Below, piece after piece: positions 10,901 to 19,018 of a stretch of DNA of 64,000 nt. Source of the stretch: Cellvibrio sp. UBA7671 (GTDB taxonomy: Bacteria > Pseudomonadota > Gammaproteobacteria > Pseudomonadales > Cellvibrionaceae). Each line of letters opens with the position of its first letter. Position 1 is the first letter of the stretch. The translations under genes and the position numbers were made by a program. The stretch spans positions 62,001 to 126,000 of the forward strand of contig DLHJ01000019.1 of NCBI GenBank assembly GCA_002483145.1, in the 5' to 3' direction. The notes below the pieces were generated by a model. The model worked only from the letters and a program-made list of their open reading frames with translations, ran no database searches and was not told the DNA's origin.

Positions 10901-11516
10901 GAGCAGCGGCAATAAACTTTTCCAGAAACACACCATCATCGGCAAAGTTATTTTTGCCCAAGCGTTTTACTGAATCAAAAGCGGCGATGAGTTCGGCTTC
11001 GCTATTGCACAATTGCATGCCAATACCACCGCCACCGGCGGTACTTTTAAGCATTATTGGGTAACCAATATTTGCTGCAGCAGCTATTGCCTCGTCGAGG
11101 TCTTTTAATAAATCAGTGCCGGGGCAGAGGGGTACATTGGCTGCCTGTGCCAATTCGCGTGCTTTATGCTTTAAACCAAAGGTAATCATTTGTTCCGCAG
11201 TAGGGCCGATAAACACTAAACCTGCTGCTTCGCACTCCGCAACAAAGCTGGAGTTTTCGCTTAGAAAACCGTAGCCGGGGTGAATCGCCTGTGCACCGGT
11301 TTGCTGTGCAATCGCGATAATTTTTTTGCGATCAAGATAGGTTTGTGCGGCCGCACCTTCGCCTAAAGAAAACGATTCGTCGGCAATGCGCACGTGTAAT
11401 GAGTCTGCATCAGATTCGGCATAGACAGCGACGGATTTTATATTGAGTTTTTTTAAGGTGCGAATAATGCGTGTTGCGATGGCGCCGCGATTGGCAATTA
11501 ACACTTTGGTAAACAT
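7911..11516 (-). CDS. Guanidine carboxylase ('urea carboxylase' family, biotin-dependent)
   Basis: An ATP- and biotin-dependent carboxylase of 1201 residues. Domains in order: biotin carboxylase (about 1-445, with KSTAGGGGIGM and EVNTRLQVEH), a KipA/AHS2-type carboxyltransferase half (about 455-760, TIQDYPGRSGYWHVGVP), a KipI/AHS1-type half (about 800-1010), and a C-terminal biotinyl domain with ESMKME; the biotin lysine is K1165. The architecture alone equals urea carboxylase. It is called a guanidine carboxylase because the operon begins with a guanidine-I riboswitch and encodes the two DUF1989 proteins now known as carboxyguanidine deiminase subunits. It is the last gene of the operon, and no allophanate hydrolase domain or gene follows. 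GGAGC lies 6 bases before the ATG. Confidence 0.88.
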   Translation of the reverse strand: MFTKVLIANRGAIATRIIRTLKKLNIKSVAVYAESDADSLHVRIADESFSLGEGAAAQTYLDRKKIIAIAQQTGAQAIHPGYGFLSENSSFVAECEAAGLVFIGPTAEQMITFGLKHKARELAQAANVPLCPGTDLLKDLDEAIAAAANIGYPIMLKSTAGGGGIGMQLCNSEAELIAAFDSVKRLGKNNFADDGVFLEKFIAAARHIEVQVFGDGKGTAVAIGERDCSSQRRNQKVVEECPAPNLPEPQRKAMQKTAEQLLASVSYRNAGTVEFIYDSIDEKFYFLEVNTRLQVEHGVTEEVYGVDLVEWMLRQAAGDLGNIKSLRDQLSPAGHAIQVRVYAEDPALNFQPCAGLLSKVSFPELHSNLRIDHWIDSGIEVPAFFDPMLAKIIVRGADREKALSQLSNALANTYLYGIETNVGYLRALLQDPILLEGRMTTRYLNSFVYQPARIDVIQGGTQTTIQDYPGRSGYWHVGVPTSGPFDSYSFRLGNRLLNNDETAAGLEITLQGPTLKFGCATKIVLTGAAIDAKLDGNAIAIYEIISVAAGQQLQLGRITDKGARTYLAIAGGIQCPGYLNSKSTFTLGQFGGHNGRALRAGDVLALDANNCNATIAPVTINDELKPQINNLWQLRVIYGPHGAPDFFTANDISIFFNTDWEVHYNSSRTGVRLIGPKPEWARSSGGEAGMHPSNIHDNAYAFGTVDFTGDMPVILGPDGPSLGGFVCPATVISADLWKLGQVRAGDKIRFLPVSIDDAVAIEKTQNQSLRTLEKIAHTWSESELTSPIVKTLAAAEFGENIVYRAAGDHFLLVEYGALELDIKLRFRAHALMQWLQQNALYGLRELTPGIRSLQVHYDSQQLSLENLLAHLERGERELILQLAQLSVPSRIVHVPLSWDDEACQFAIQKYMQSVRSNAPWCPSNLEFIRRINGLNSIADVKNILFSASYLVMGLGDVYLGAPVATPIDPRHRLVTTKYNPARTWTAENSVGIGGSYLCVYGMEGPGGYQFVGRTLQMWNRYRQTKEFKQPWLLNFFDQIRFYEVSANELQKIRRDFPQGRYPIKIEESHFSLSEYQEFIAAHLDSITTFTAQREQAFEEELALWHANGQFNYAQEEIVDENEEAELPEDAIRVDSSVSGSVWQTQVQVGQTVKAGDVLLILESMKMEINITASSAGKVTHLLKADGARVQAGQTLVVLEAI

Positions 11517-11589
11517 GTTCTGCTCCGGCAGGTCGTCCTGCTGGGATTAATTTACAACAGTGGCCGTCCACTGAGGATATTGAATTTAA

Positions 11590-12231
11590 TTAATTCCAAA
11601 CGATAACTTCAATCGGCGTTGGGTTATAACCATTGCACGGGTTGTTTAATTGCGGGCAATTGGAGATCAGCATCACGATATCCATTTTCGCTTTCAGCTC
11701 AACATATTTTCCGGGTGCAGAAATGCCATCTTCAAAGGTGAGTCCACCATCTGCGGTGACGGGAACATTCATAAAGAAGTTTATGTTGTGGATGATGTCA
11801 CGTTTGCTAATACCAAATTCGGGATGTTCTGCAATTGCGAGCATCCAGCTGTCGCGGCAGGCGTGCATGCAGCGCTTTTCCAAACTGTAGCGAACGGTAT
11901 TGCTTTCTGTTGCGCAGGCACCACCGAGGGTGTCGTGGCGGCCGCAGGTATCGGCGACGATTTCCAGTAATTCGCGATTGGCATTGGACATTAATTTAGT
12001 GCCCGCCGATAAATACAAATTGCCCTGGCTGCGGATAGTATCCATCGCGCTGTAGCGCTCGCTTGGATCTTTGGCGTTATAAAATAAAACGTCAGCGGCT
12101 TGATTGCCTTTTAAATCGACAATACGAAAAGTTTGCCCTTGTTTTATTTCGCCGAGAAAATAATCGCCTGCGGGCACATAGTGTGTAGAGAACGCAGTTT
12201 CAGGGTGTAGGTTGCTTTGGATATGTGACAT
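11590..12231 (-). CDS. DUF1989 protein UAAP2 type, carboxyguanidine deiminase subunit
   Basis: A 213-residue soluble protein of the DUF1989/urea-amidolyase-associated family. Visible marks are [31 protein letters not shown], and a cysteine-rich stretch ([17 protein letters not shown]) that probably holds metal or active-site residues. With the next gene upstream it should form the heteromeric deiminase that turns carboxyguanidine into allophanate plus ammonia. It lies between the other DUF1989 gene and the carboxylase, 27 bases after the former. GGAAGA precedes the ATG. The A/B subunit naming is not clear to me, so no symbol is given. Confidence 0.85.
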   Translation of the reverse strand: MSHIQSNLHPETAFSTHYVPAGDYFLGEIKQGQTFRIVDLKGNQAADVLFYNAKDPSERYSAMDTIRSQGNLYLSAGTKLMSNANRELLEIVADTCGRHDTLGGACATESNTVRYSLEKRCMHACRDSWMLAIAEHPEFGISKRDIIHNINFFMNVPVTADGGLTFEDGISAPGKYVELKAKMDIVMLISNCPQLNNPCNGYNPTPIEVIVWN

Positions 12232-12258
12232 GTCTTCCTCAACTATTTCGCAGCTAAA

Positions 12259-12993
12259 CTATTTTGCAGACAGGTAATAAAGCGCGTTGTTTTGAAAACC
12301 GCGCTGGTTTTCTTCGCGGAAGTTTTTACAGTAGTCATCGTCGCTGACTGGTTCTGCTTCCCCTAATTCAATTTCCACTGAAGTAAACGGATAGGTTTTC
12401 GATTTATTTAATGGATGTGGACAGGCGTGCATAATAACCATGGTGTCCATTTCAAAACGCAAGGTGACACTGTTGCCAGCCGATTGGTTTTTAGTGTCGA
12501 GCCGGATATTGCCATGATCATCTGCGATGACTTTGCTAAACCAGTTGATATTGGACGCCATATCGGCGCGCCCCAAACCGTATTTTGCAAGTTCAACTAA
12601 AAAGGCGTCATAGCCATTTTGTTTCCACTGATTGCGATGGGTTTGGTAATCGCGTTTCCCCCACTGCTTTTCGATCAGTTCGGCAGTGCTATTGCCGCAA
12701 ATAGTATCGTGCCAATTACCTTCGCCGTTCGCGGAATAGTCTTCAACAATCGAAGCAAAAATTCTGCCCATATCAGAATACAAGCAATTGCCGCGTTGCA
12801 ATTTAAACGTGTGTTGGCATTTGAGTGTGTCGGGCGCGTTGTAGCGTTCCAATAAATTGCGCGGGTTGTAAAACAGCATGCCAACGTTGGCGCCGCCTTC
12901 GATGTCAGTAATTTTCATCAGGCTGCCGCGGCGCAACTCCAGTGACCAGTGGCCGTTGCCGGGCAGGGTAGTGGTGTACAACATCTTACTCAT
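12259..12993 (-). CDS. DUF1989 protein UAAP1 type, carboxyguanidine deiminase subunit
   Basis: A 244-residue DUF1989 protein, paralogous to its downstream neighbour: it shares the pattern I-x-D-x-E-G-A-N...MLFYN, LERYNAPDTLK and a Cys-containing segment (WHDTICGNS). Known work on this pair shows both are needed for carboxyguanidine deiminase activity. It starts 3 bases after the ABC ATPase stop codon, so it is translationally close-coupled, with AGGA about 10 bases before the ATG. Older annotation would call it 'urea amidolyase associated protein UAAP1'. Confidence 0.85.
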   Translation of the reverse strand: MSKMLYTTTLPGNGHWSLELRRGSLMKITDIEGGANVGMLFYNPRNLLERYNAPDTLKCQHTFKLQRGNCLYSDMGRIFASIVEDYSANGEGNWHDTICGNSTAELIEKQWGKRDYQTHRNQWKQNGYDAFLVELAKYGLGRADMASNINWFSKVIADDHGNIRLDTKNQSAGNSVTLRFEMDTMVIMHACPHPLNKSKTYPFTSVEIELGEAEPVSDDDYCKNFREENQRGFQNNALYYLSAK

Positions 12994-12996
12994 GAG

Positions 12997-13827
12997 TTAA
13001 AAATCCTGTGATTCTTGGGCAATCGTTTGTAATTCATAAGGCACTTCACTTTTGCGACGGGTAACCGGTAGGTCATAGGTAATATTTGCACCGTAAGCAC
13101 CAGGGGCTTGATTGTCGCGCCGCAATTTGTCGAACACCCACAGGCGTGTGCCTAAATAAAATCCTTCGCTTAAATCGTGCGTCACCATAAACACGGTGAG
13201 CTGGTGTTCGCGCCAGAGTTCCAAAATTAATTGATGCATGTCGGCGCGAATACCCGGGTCGAGTGCACCGAAGGGTTCGTCGAGTAATAAAATGCGCGGC
13301 TGGCGGATAAGCGCTTGGGCGATGGCTAACCGCTGTTTCATGCCGCCCGATAACTCATGCGGATAACGATTTATTGCGTGGGTTAATCCAACCGATTCCA
13401 GCAGCGCTTTGGCTTCATCAACAACTTTGCGTTTTTTACTGCCGAATAATTTCCCCAATATTGGGGAGTGCTCAAATTCGCGCGCGATAATCACGTTTTC
13501 TAACACGGTGAGATGAGGGAACACGGAGTATTGCTGAAACACTATGCCGCGCGATTGATCGGGTTCGCTGCGAATCGATTTCCCATCCAACAGTAATTCA
13601 CCGGACGTGGGCGACTCCATGCCCAACAACATTTTTAAAAAGGTACTTTTGCCGCAGCCGGAAGTGCCCACCATGGTAATAAATTCACCGGCTTTTACGC
13701 TCACATTCATGCGTTCCAACACCACGTTGTCGCCGTATTTTTTCCACAGGTTTTTTGCCTGAATCATGGGCATAGCTTTGGCTCTTTTTTCATCTATGTA
13801 TTTTTTATCAAAAGGGATAATGGTCAT
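12997..13827 (-). CDS. ABC transporter ATP-binding protein, guanidine importer (TauB/SsuB type)
   Basis: A 276-residue cytoplasmic ATPase. Walker A is GTSGCGKST, the signature is LSGGMKQRLAIAQAL, Walker B is RILLLDEPFGALD, and the H-loop is FMVTHD. The family is that of nitrate/sulfonate/taurine importers. The reading frame is open further upstream to 14046 but there it overlaps the permease gene; the ATG at 13827 with AGGCGG 8 bases upstream is the better start, giving a 14-base gap after the permease stop. The substrate is taken as guanidine from the riboswitch and operon. Confidence 0.9.
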   Translation of the reverse strand: MTIIPFDKKYIDEKRAKAMPMIQAKNLWKKYGDNVVLERMNVSVKAGEFITMVGTSGCGKSTFLKMLLGMESPTSGELLLDGKSIRSEPDQSRGIVFQQYSVFPHLTVLENVIIAREFEHSPILGKLFGSKKRKVVDEAKALLESVGLTHAINRYPHELSGGMKQRLAIAQALIRQPRILLLDEPFGALDPGIRADMHQLILELWREHQLTVFMVTHDLSEGFYLGTRLWVFDKLRRDNQAPGAYGANITYDLPVTRRKSEVPYELQTIAQESQDF

Positions 13828-13841
13828 TGGGTGGCCGCCTG

Positions 13842-14663
13842 TCACTTTGTTGTTGCTTGATAGTGCCAGGGGAAACATGTGGTGCTGAGCTTGACGAGTA
13901 ACCAATCCACTAAAAAGGCGAGTAAGGTAATCCAGGCAACATAGGGCAGGATCACATCCATGGACATATAACGGCGTACCAGAAATATGCGATAACCCAG
14001 ACCGTCGGTAGAAGCAATTGCTTCTGCGGCAATTAAAAATAACCATCCGGCACCGAGCGATAAACGCACGGCATTAATCAAACGTGGCAGCAATTGCGGA
14101 ATTAATACGCGCACCAAGATTTGCCAGGTAGATGCGCCTAGGGTTTGTGCTTTAACTAATTGTTCAAGCGGAATTTCCTGGGTGCAGCGCTGAATATCGC
14201 GCGCGATAAATGGCGCAACGCCGATCACAATCAACGCCACTTTGGATAATTCACCCAAACCAAAGACGATAAATAACACCGGCAAAAGCGCCATGGGCGG
14301 AACCAGTGAAATAATGGTTAACAGCGGCGCTATGGGCGAATAGATGGTGGGAATCGCGCCGGTTAATATGCCGATAGTGAAGCCTAAAATAGCGGCGATA
14401 AAAATGCCGAGCGTTAAGCGATACAAACTGCTGAGCGTATCTTGCCAAAATAAATATTCACCACTGCGTTTACTCGGTTCAAACGCGAGGTTGCCAATTG
14501 CATCGCCCATTTGTGCAAAGCTGGGTAGCAGTTTGTCGTTGGCATTTTCGGCGAGGCGTGCATCGGAAGCGATCAAATAAACAACGAGCAGCAGAGCAAA
14601 CGGCAGAATCCCCAGTAAAAGTTTGAGCGGTTTTGAGGGCGTTAGATTAATTAATCGTTTCAT
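13842..14663 (-). CDS. ABC transporter permease, guanidine importer
   Basis: A 273-residue inner-membrane permease of the SsuC/TauC type, with about six hydrophobic segments (first at residues 13-35) and the EAA-like loop EQLVKAQTLGASTWQILVRVLIPQL. The start at 14663 (MKRLINLTP) is chosen because AAGAAG lies 6 bases upstream; an ATG at 14669 and a frame open to 14702 are alternatives. The segment upstream, between it and the binding-protein gene, holds an inverted repeat element. Confidence 0.9.
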   Translation of the reverse strand: MKRLINLTPSKPLKLLLGILPFALLLVVYLIASDARLAENANDKLLPSFAQMGDAIGNLAFEPSKRSGEYLFWQDTLSSLYRLTLGIFIAAILGFTIGILTGAIPTIYSPIAPLLTIISLVPPMALLPVLFIVFGLGELSKVALIVIGVAPFIARDIQRCTQEIPLEQLVKAQTLGASTWQILVRVLIPQLLPRLINAVRLSLGAGWLFLIAAEAIASTDGLGYRIFLVRRYMSMDVILPYVAWITLLAFLVDWLLVKLSTTCFPWHYQATTK

Positions 14664-14681
14664 GGGCATCTTCTTTATAGT

Positions 14682-14770
14682 GTGGTCGTCACTCCCGCGC
14701 ACGCGGGAGTCCAGCTTTCAATTTGATTACGCGGTGTGTGGATCCCCGTTTGCGCGAGGATGACGACTCA
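14682..14770. repeat. Imperfect inverted-repeat element inside the guanidine operon
   Basis: Two arms of about 28 bases face each other: the left begins GTCGTCACTCCCGCGCACGC and the reverse complement of the right begins GTCGTCATCCTCGCGCAAAC. The left arm is itself a perfect hairpin (CTCCCGCG CACGCGGGAG region). This is the form of the dispersed REP or MITE-like palindromes found in many proteobacterial genomes. It sits between the binding-protein stop and the permease start, so the RNA hairpin could set the ratio of binding protein to the rest of the transporter. Confidence 0.75.
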
Positions 14771-14784
14771 CTGATTAATCAGTG
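14769..14784. repeat. Perfect 16-base palindrome
   Basis: CACTGATTAATCAGTG reads the same on both strands. It lies just after the binding-protein gene stop (14793) on the minus strand and touches the inverted-repeat element. It could be a protein-binding site or part of an mRNA 3' stabilising hairpin; there is no T run, so it is not a standard terminator. Confidence 0.7.
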
Positions 14785-14792
14785 TCAGACAA

Positions 14793-15851
14793 TTAAAGTT
14801 TTTTATCTGCTGCCATTTGCATATAAGTCGCATCAAAACGCAGCTTCACGTTTTTCTTATCACCGTACACACCTTTAGGGCCTTCTACGCCGATGTATTT
14901 AGCATCGGGTGCACCCTCACCTAACAGGCCGTGATCAAACGAAAACTCAGCAACTTTCTGCATGGTTTTTAACAGTTCTTCGCTATTGATAAGAGCAAGA
15001 GCTGAAGCGGGTGTGTAAAACATTTTTGTGCTGGCGAGTTGCGATTCAAAACCGGCGAGGTCAGTCCCTGAGGCAACAGCCATAGCGGTTTTGGCAGCAG
15101 CAGCGGCTTTGTCTGATCCGCTCATTACGCCCATAATTTCGTACCAGGCGCCAACAAGGGCTTTACCGAGTGCAGGATTCTTTTTCAGGGTTTCGGTGTT
15201 CACTATCATCAAATCCATAATTTCACCAGGAATTTGTGATGAGTCGAAAACTTTGGTGCTGTTAGGTTGTGCGAGGATTTCGCTTAGCAGTGGATTCCAA
15301 GTGGTAACCGCGGTGACATCTTTAGTGCCGTACACGGCGACCATATCGGCGTCAGAGGTGTTAACGACTTTGACATCGGACTCTTTCAAACCGACAGTTT
15401 CCAAACCGCGCGCAAGCAGGTAATGAGATACGCTCAGTTCAACCAGATTGACTTGCTGGCCTTTAATGTCTTTCAGCGTTTTACCACCTTTGAGTACAAC
15501 GCCATCGTTACCGTTGGAGAAGTCGCCGACGATCAATGCGGTTGAATCTACACCGCCAGCAGCGGGGATGGTGAGCGCATCCATGTTTGTCATTACACAG
15601 CCATCAAATTGGCCTGCGGTGTATTGGTTAATGGATTCGACGTAATCGTTGATTTGCACAACTTCAATTTCGATGCCGTATTTTTTTGCCCATTTATCGA
15701 CAATTTTTTGTTCGGCCCCGTAGCCCCACGGCATCCAACCAACATAGATGGACCAGCAGACTTTGAATGGTTCAGCAGCGCTGGCACAAGCGGCGGAGAG
15801 GGAGAGTGTAATGGCCAGTAATACTTTTTTAAGGCGGGATTGACGCAACAT
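14793..15851 (-). CDS. ABC transporter periplasmic binding protein, guanidine importer
   Basis: A 352-residue NMT1/SsuA-like solute-binding protein with a Sec signal peptide (MLRQSRLKKVLLAITLSLS...CASAAEP, cut after about residue 26). The mature part starts FKVCWSIYVGWMPWGYG, in the style of this transporter class. The frame is open up to 15956, but that would run into the riboswitch; the ATG at 15851 has GGAGG 6 bases upstream. First gene of the operon, 68 bases after the riboswitch. The ligand is inferred to be guanidine. Confidence 0.9.
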   Translation of the reverse strand: MLRQSRLKKVLLAITLSLSAACASAAEPFKVCWSIYVGWMPWGYGAEQKIVDKWAKKYGIEIEVVQINDYVESINQYTAGQFDGCVMTNMDALTIPAAGGVDSTALIVGDFSNGNDGVVLKGGKTLKDIKGQQVNLVELSVSHYLLARGLETVGLKESDVKVVNTSDADMVAVYGTKDVTAVTTWNPLLSEILAQPNSTKVFDSSQIPGEIMDLMIVNTETLKKNPALGKALVGAWYEIMGVMSGSDKAAAAAKTAMAVASGTDLAGFESQLASTKMFYTPASALALINSEELLKTMQKVAEFSFDHGLLGEGAPDAKYIGVEGPKGVYGDKKNVKLRFDATYMQMAADKKL

Positions 15852-15918
15852 GAATAACCTCCAGCGGTTTTGGTGACATCGGCGCAAGCAAATGGGAGCA
15901 CTCTGGCGATTAGGCCAT

Positions 15919-16056
15919 TCCATCTCCCGGGCTTTTATCCCGCCGTGTAACCTCAAGACAGTTGCGGGCGTTTAGCCTTTTGCCTGCCTTGGGAGGTCGG
16001 AAGCTCTCGGACCAGACATCGCTTGATAAAATCAAGTGACCGGAACCCTAGCCTCC
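15919..16056 (-). promoter_or_regulatory. Guanidine-I (ykkC) riboswitch
   Basis: Read on the minus strand, the leader shows the hallmark blocks of the ykkC class in the right order: CTAGGGTTCCGG (16051 down to 16040), CTGGTCCGAGAGC, then ACACGGCGGGATAAAAGCCC and the closing CCGGGAGA (15930-15923). This class binds guanidinium and turns on genes for its export or breakdown. It precedes the binding-protein gene and so controls the whole minus-strand operon down to 7911. No terminator stem is seen between aptamer and ATG, so control may be at translation. Confidence 0.95.
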
Positions 16057-16558
16057 TATTAACAAATTGTGTGTACAGATTTGTTGAATAGCTAAAACCA
16101 CCCAGAGTGCGAATCAGTTATTACGGGGGGGCTATCGCAATATGAGTGCCAATTTTTTAATTGCCTGATTTTGAAAGGGATTTGGGAGTTTCATGGAGGG
16201 AAGTTATGCCTATATGTGTTCCATGGTGGGGCGCGATACTGTGCGTGCTGGATTATTTTGGTGCGCCGGGCGTGCGGTTGCTCAAGGAACATTTATCCAA
16301 ATATTGAAAAATCAGGATTTACTTATCTTTCGAACGGCTGGAAAGGCATCTTTGCGGCGATTTGCGTAGATCGTGCTATTTTTAATCTAACTGTGAGCCA
16401 ATAGTCTTATTGGCTGGAAGAAATCTCACAAGCTGTTAAGATTGTCGCTCAGGACAACCTATATAGAAGATTCACTCATCTAGTCTCTAGGTTCGCAGGC
16501 ACTGATTCCAAGCGCGGTTAGCGCAAAACCAGCTTGGTAATAATAGGCGCTAGGGAAT
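16057..16558. other. Intergenic region without a recognised gene
   Basis: About 500 bases between the divergent riboswitch and second DUF1631 gene. It must hold promoters for both, but no strong -35/-10 pair could be chosen by eye. Small open frames here have no recognisable product, no good ribosome-binding site and low-complexity translations, so none is called. Confidence 0.6.
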
Positions 16559-19018
16559 ATGAAATTCATGGAAAAACACGGAATAATTATGCATAACTCA
16601 GGCTTACCTGGTTCTGATATTAATAAGTCTTCTCCGTATTCTGCGGTAGCCATGTCAGAGCAATTGGTCATTCAATATTTAAAACATTGCCGCGATTTAA
16701 CGCGCGGTTTTGCGTACCGTGTTTTCCCTAATTTTTGGCGGCAGTGGTGTAAGCAGGTTCTGGAAGTTGCTGAACAGGCTAAATCTAATAAAGACCAGAT
16801 AGCCCTCTATGAAACCCAAAATTTACTTGCAGCTGTACAGCAAGCGGCTGAACAAGAGTTTTGCCAGCATCTGGCCAACGGTTTTGTAAAATTCAAGAAT
16901 AAATCCCTTAATACCCTGACGGGCGAAGAGCGTTTTAGCGGCGATATTCTTTCGTTGGTGGAACATTCAGACCTTGAAGAAACCATCGCTATTACCTCTA
17001 TTACGCATCGCGCCGACAATTTTTTTGCCGAGCAGCTCTGGGCATTGCAGCAGCGTTTGGCGCTGTTAAATGATGGCGAAAAGATTGATGAGCGCGCCAA
17101 CCCTGCCAGCCCGGTACAATTTTGTGAATCGCTGCGCAAGCTGCTCGCCAATCTGGATATTGATGTCAAAACCAAAATCATCGGCTACAAGTTGTTCGAT
17201 CAAGACGTGATTGGCATGCTCGATGGGCTATACGATGAGCTGAATGATTACCTGATCCGCCAAAACCTGTTGCCCAATCTCCGCTTTGTTCCCGCCAGTG
17301 ACAAGCCGGCTGACCACAAAACGGATGAGGCGATGCAGGATGATCCCTTCGAGCGCAACGACGGGCCAGTTGACGAGCAGCAACAAGTCGAAGAAGAACA
17401 GCAGCATCAGCGCCGTGCGAGCGATAAATTGCTCAGTGGTGCGCTCAACCCCAATGATATCCAGTACCAAAACAGCCTGTTGAACGCGATCCGCCTGTTG
17501 CAAACCCATGTAACCCAGGCATTGCCTGCAATCCAGGCTGCACATTTCAATCCTCAAGCGGTGGTTGCTGGTCAGGCGGCGAATAGCCCGGTGATCAACC
17601 CCAATGGAGCAGTTGTCGCTACCCCTGCTGTGCCTACAGCGTCACCCGCTAATTTACAGGTCTACACCCAAAATCAATTGGTGAGTGTGCTGGAACAGAT
17701 GCAAACCCAGGCCTTTAGTGTGACCCAGCAGGTGCTGGCTAACCATGAGTCGGGCCCTGTGCCTATTGCACCGCAAATGGTGGCCGAGGTTGGCCGCAAG
17801 ATGATGGAGCAGATCGCCAGCGAAAACGAAAATGGCGCAGTAGAAGCGGGTGATATGCAGACCATTGACTTGGTCGGTATGTTGTTTGAGTACATGCTGT
17901 CTGATGATCACTTGCCCGATTCTGTCAAAGCATTGCTCAGTTATTTGCATACGCCGTTTCTGAAAATCGCCTTTATCGACAAGGGTTTTTTTGAGCAACC
18001 TGAGCACCCCGCGCGCGTGCTGCTCAACAGTCTTGCCGAAGCCGGTGTGCGCTGGGTGAGTAATGATGGCAGCGACCAATACGATATCTTTACCAAGATC
18101 AAAACCACGGTGTTTCGCCTGCTGCAGGAATTCAAGAATGATGTGCGCATCTTTGCCGAATTGCTGATTGAGTTTAATGCCTATACCCACAATGTGGCGC
18201 GTCGCCAGGAATTGATGGAGCGTCGCGCGCTGGAAAAAGCCCAAGGCGAAGAAAAACTGCGCGAAGCGAAGATCCAGGTGAATAACGAGGTGCGAGGCCG
18301 CACCGATAATCGCGATATGCCCTCGGCGATATTGCTGTTGTTGTTGCAACCCTGGTCGGACTACCTGTCGTTTGTGCTGCTGCGCTACGGCGATAAATCC
18401 GACAGTTGGAAGCGCGCCCTGCAAGTGATCGACGATTTGCTCTGGACGCTGGAGCCCAAAACCAAGCAGCCGGACAAAGTAAAACAAATGGAGCTGCAGG
18501 ATGGGCTGCTCGCCGCCCTTGAGCGTGGTTTTGAAACCATCGGTTATGAGCAGGCCAAAGGTCGCAAGCTTTTGGATGCGGTTGTCTCGCTCCAGCGCAT
18601 GGCGCTGTTGAGCCGCAAAGCCGAGCCTGCCCCAGCGCCCATGCGCACCAAGTTGGAATCGTTGGCGGCAGAAAAAGCCGGACATATGGTGGCGCAGTTG
18701 CAGCCGGTGTTGCCGGAAGAGGCCAAGATTGTTGATAGCTTGAAGATGGTGGAGTTTGGTACCTGGTTTGAATTTGATGGTGGCAAGCGCCTGAAAGTGG
18801 CCTGGTACAATAAAAAGACCCAACACTACATGTTGGTCGATCAGCAGGGGCGCAAAGTGTCGCTCGCGGCTGGCCTCCAATTGGCGCGCGATATGCTCGC
18901 GGGCCGCGCCCGGATTATCGCGGGCAGCACCAAACCGTTTTTCGAGCGCGCCTTGGAAAACATCTATCACACCCTCAATGAACGAGCCGATACTCTTAAA
19001 ACCGGTAATACATCATGA
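16559..19018 (+). CDS. DUF1631 family protein (second copy)
   Basis: An 819-residue soluble protein, distant paralog of the one at 5311. Shared marks include the DVKTKIIGYKLFDQDVIGMLD helix region, VGMLFEYMLSDDHLPDSVKALLSYLHTPFLKIAFIDK, HPARVLLN, and a C-terminal PilZ-like domain (about 725-819) with TWFEFDGGKRLKVAWYNKKTQ and FERALENIYHTL. Gln/Glu-rich linkers interrupt the middle (about 245-290). Its stop codon overlaps the start of the PilZ gene (ATGA at 19015-19018), so the two are translationally coupled. The start at 16559 has a GGGA close by; ATG codons at 16568 and 16589 are alternatives. Function unknown. Confidence 0.85.
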   Translation: MKFMEKHGIIMHNSGLPGSDINKSSPYSAVAMSEQLVIQYLKHCRDLTRGFAYRVFPNFWRQWCKQVLEVAEQAKSNKDQIALYETQNLLAAVQQAAEQEFCQHLANGFVKFKNKSLNTLTGEERFSGDILSLVEHSDLEETIAITSITHRADNFFAEQLWALQQRLALLNDGEKIDERANPASPVQFCESLRKLLANLDIDVKTKIIGYKLFDQDVIGMLDGLYDELNDYLIRQNLLPNLRFVPASDKPADHKTDEAMQDDPFERNDGPVDEQQQVEEEQQHQRRASDKLLSGALNPNDIQYQNSLLNAIRLLQTHVTQALPAIQAAHFNPQAVVAGQAANSPVINPNGAVVATPAVPTASPANLQVYTQNQLVSVLEQMQTQAFSVTQQVLANHESGPVPIAPQMVAEVGRKMMEQIASENENGAVEAGDMQTIDLVGMLFEYMLSDDHLPDSVKALLSYLHTPFLKIAFIDKGFFEQPEHPARVLLNSLAEAGVRWVSNDGSDQYDIFTKIKTTVFRLLQEFKNDVRIFAELLIEFNAYTHNVARRQELMERRALEKAQGEEKLREAKIQVNNEVRGRTDNRDMPSAILLLLLQPWSDYLSFVLLRYGDKSDSWKRALQVIDDLLWTLEPKTKQPDKVKQMELQDGLLAALERGFETIGYEQAKGRKLLDAVVSLQRMALLSRKAEPAPAPMRTKLESLAAEKAGHMVAQLQPVLPEEAKIVDSLKMVEFGTWFEFDGGKRLKVAWYNKKTQHYMLVDQQGRKVSLAAGLQLARDMLAGRARIIAGSTKPFFERALENIYHTLNERADTLKTGNTS

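Noticed and set aside
7911-11516. Calling the carboxylase a urea carboxylase for urea use
   Set aside because: No allophanate hydrolase or urea transporter is linked, whereas the guanidine riboswitch and DUF1989 pair are; the guanidine role fits better.
16171-16404. A 77-codon frame between the riboswitch and the second DUF1631 gene
   Set aside because: No family resemblance and no good start signal; treated as intergenic.
16423-16439. A 17-base word (ATCTCACAAGCTGTTAA) also found at 54964-54980
   Set aside because: Both copies lie next to gene ends or intergenic sequence, but one such match is not far from chance in 64 kb and the flanks differ; no attachment-site or repeat structure around them.
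17654-18970. A 438-codon open frame on the minus strand
   Set aside because: It is wholly antisense to the second DUF1631 gene, has no recognisable domain, and its His/Gln-rich translation is what the reverse frame of a codon-biased gene gives.
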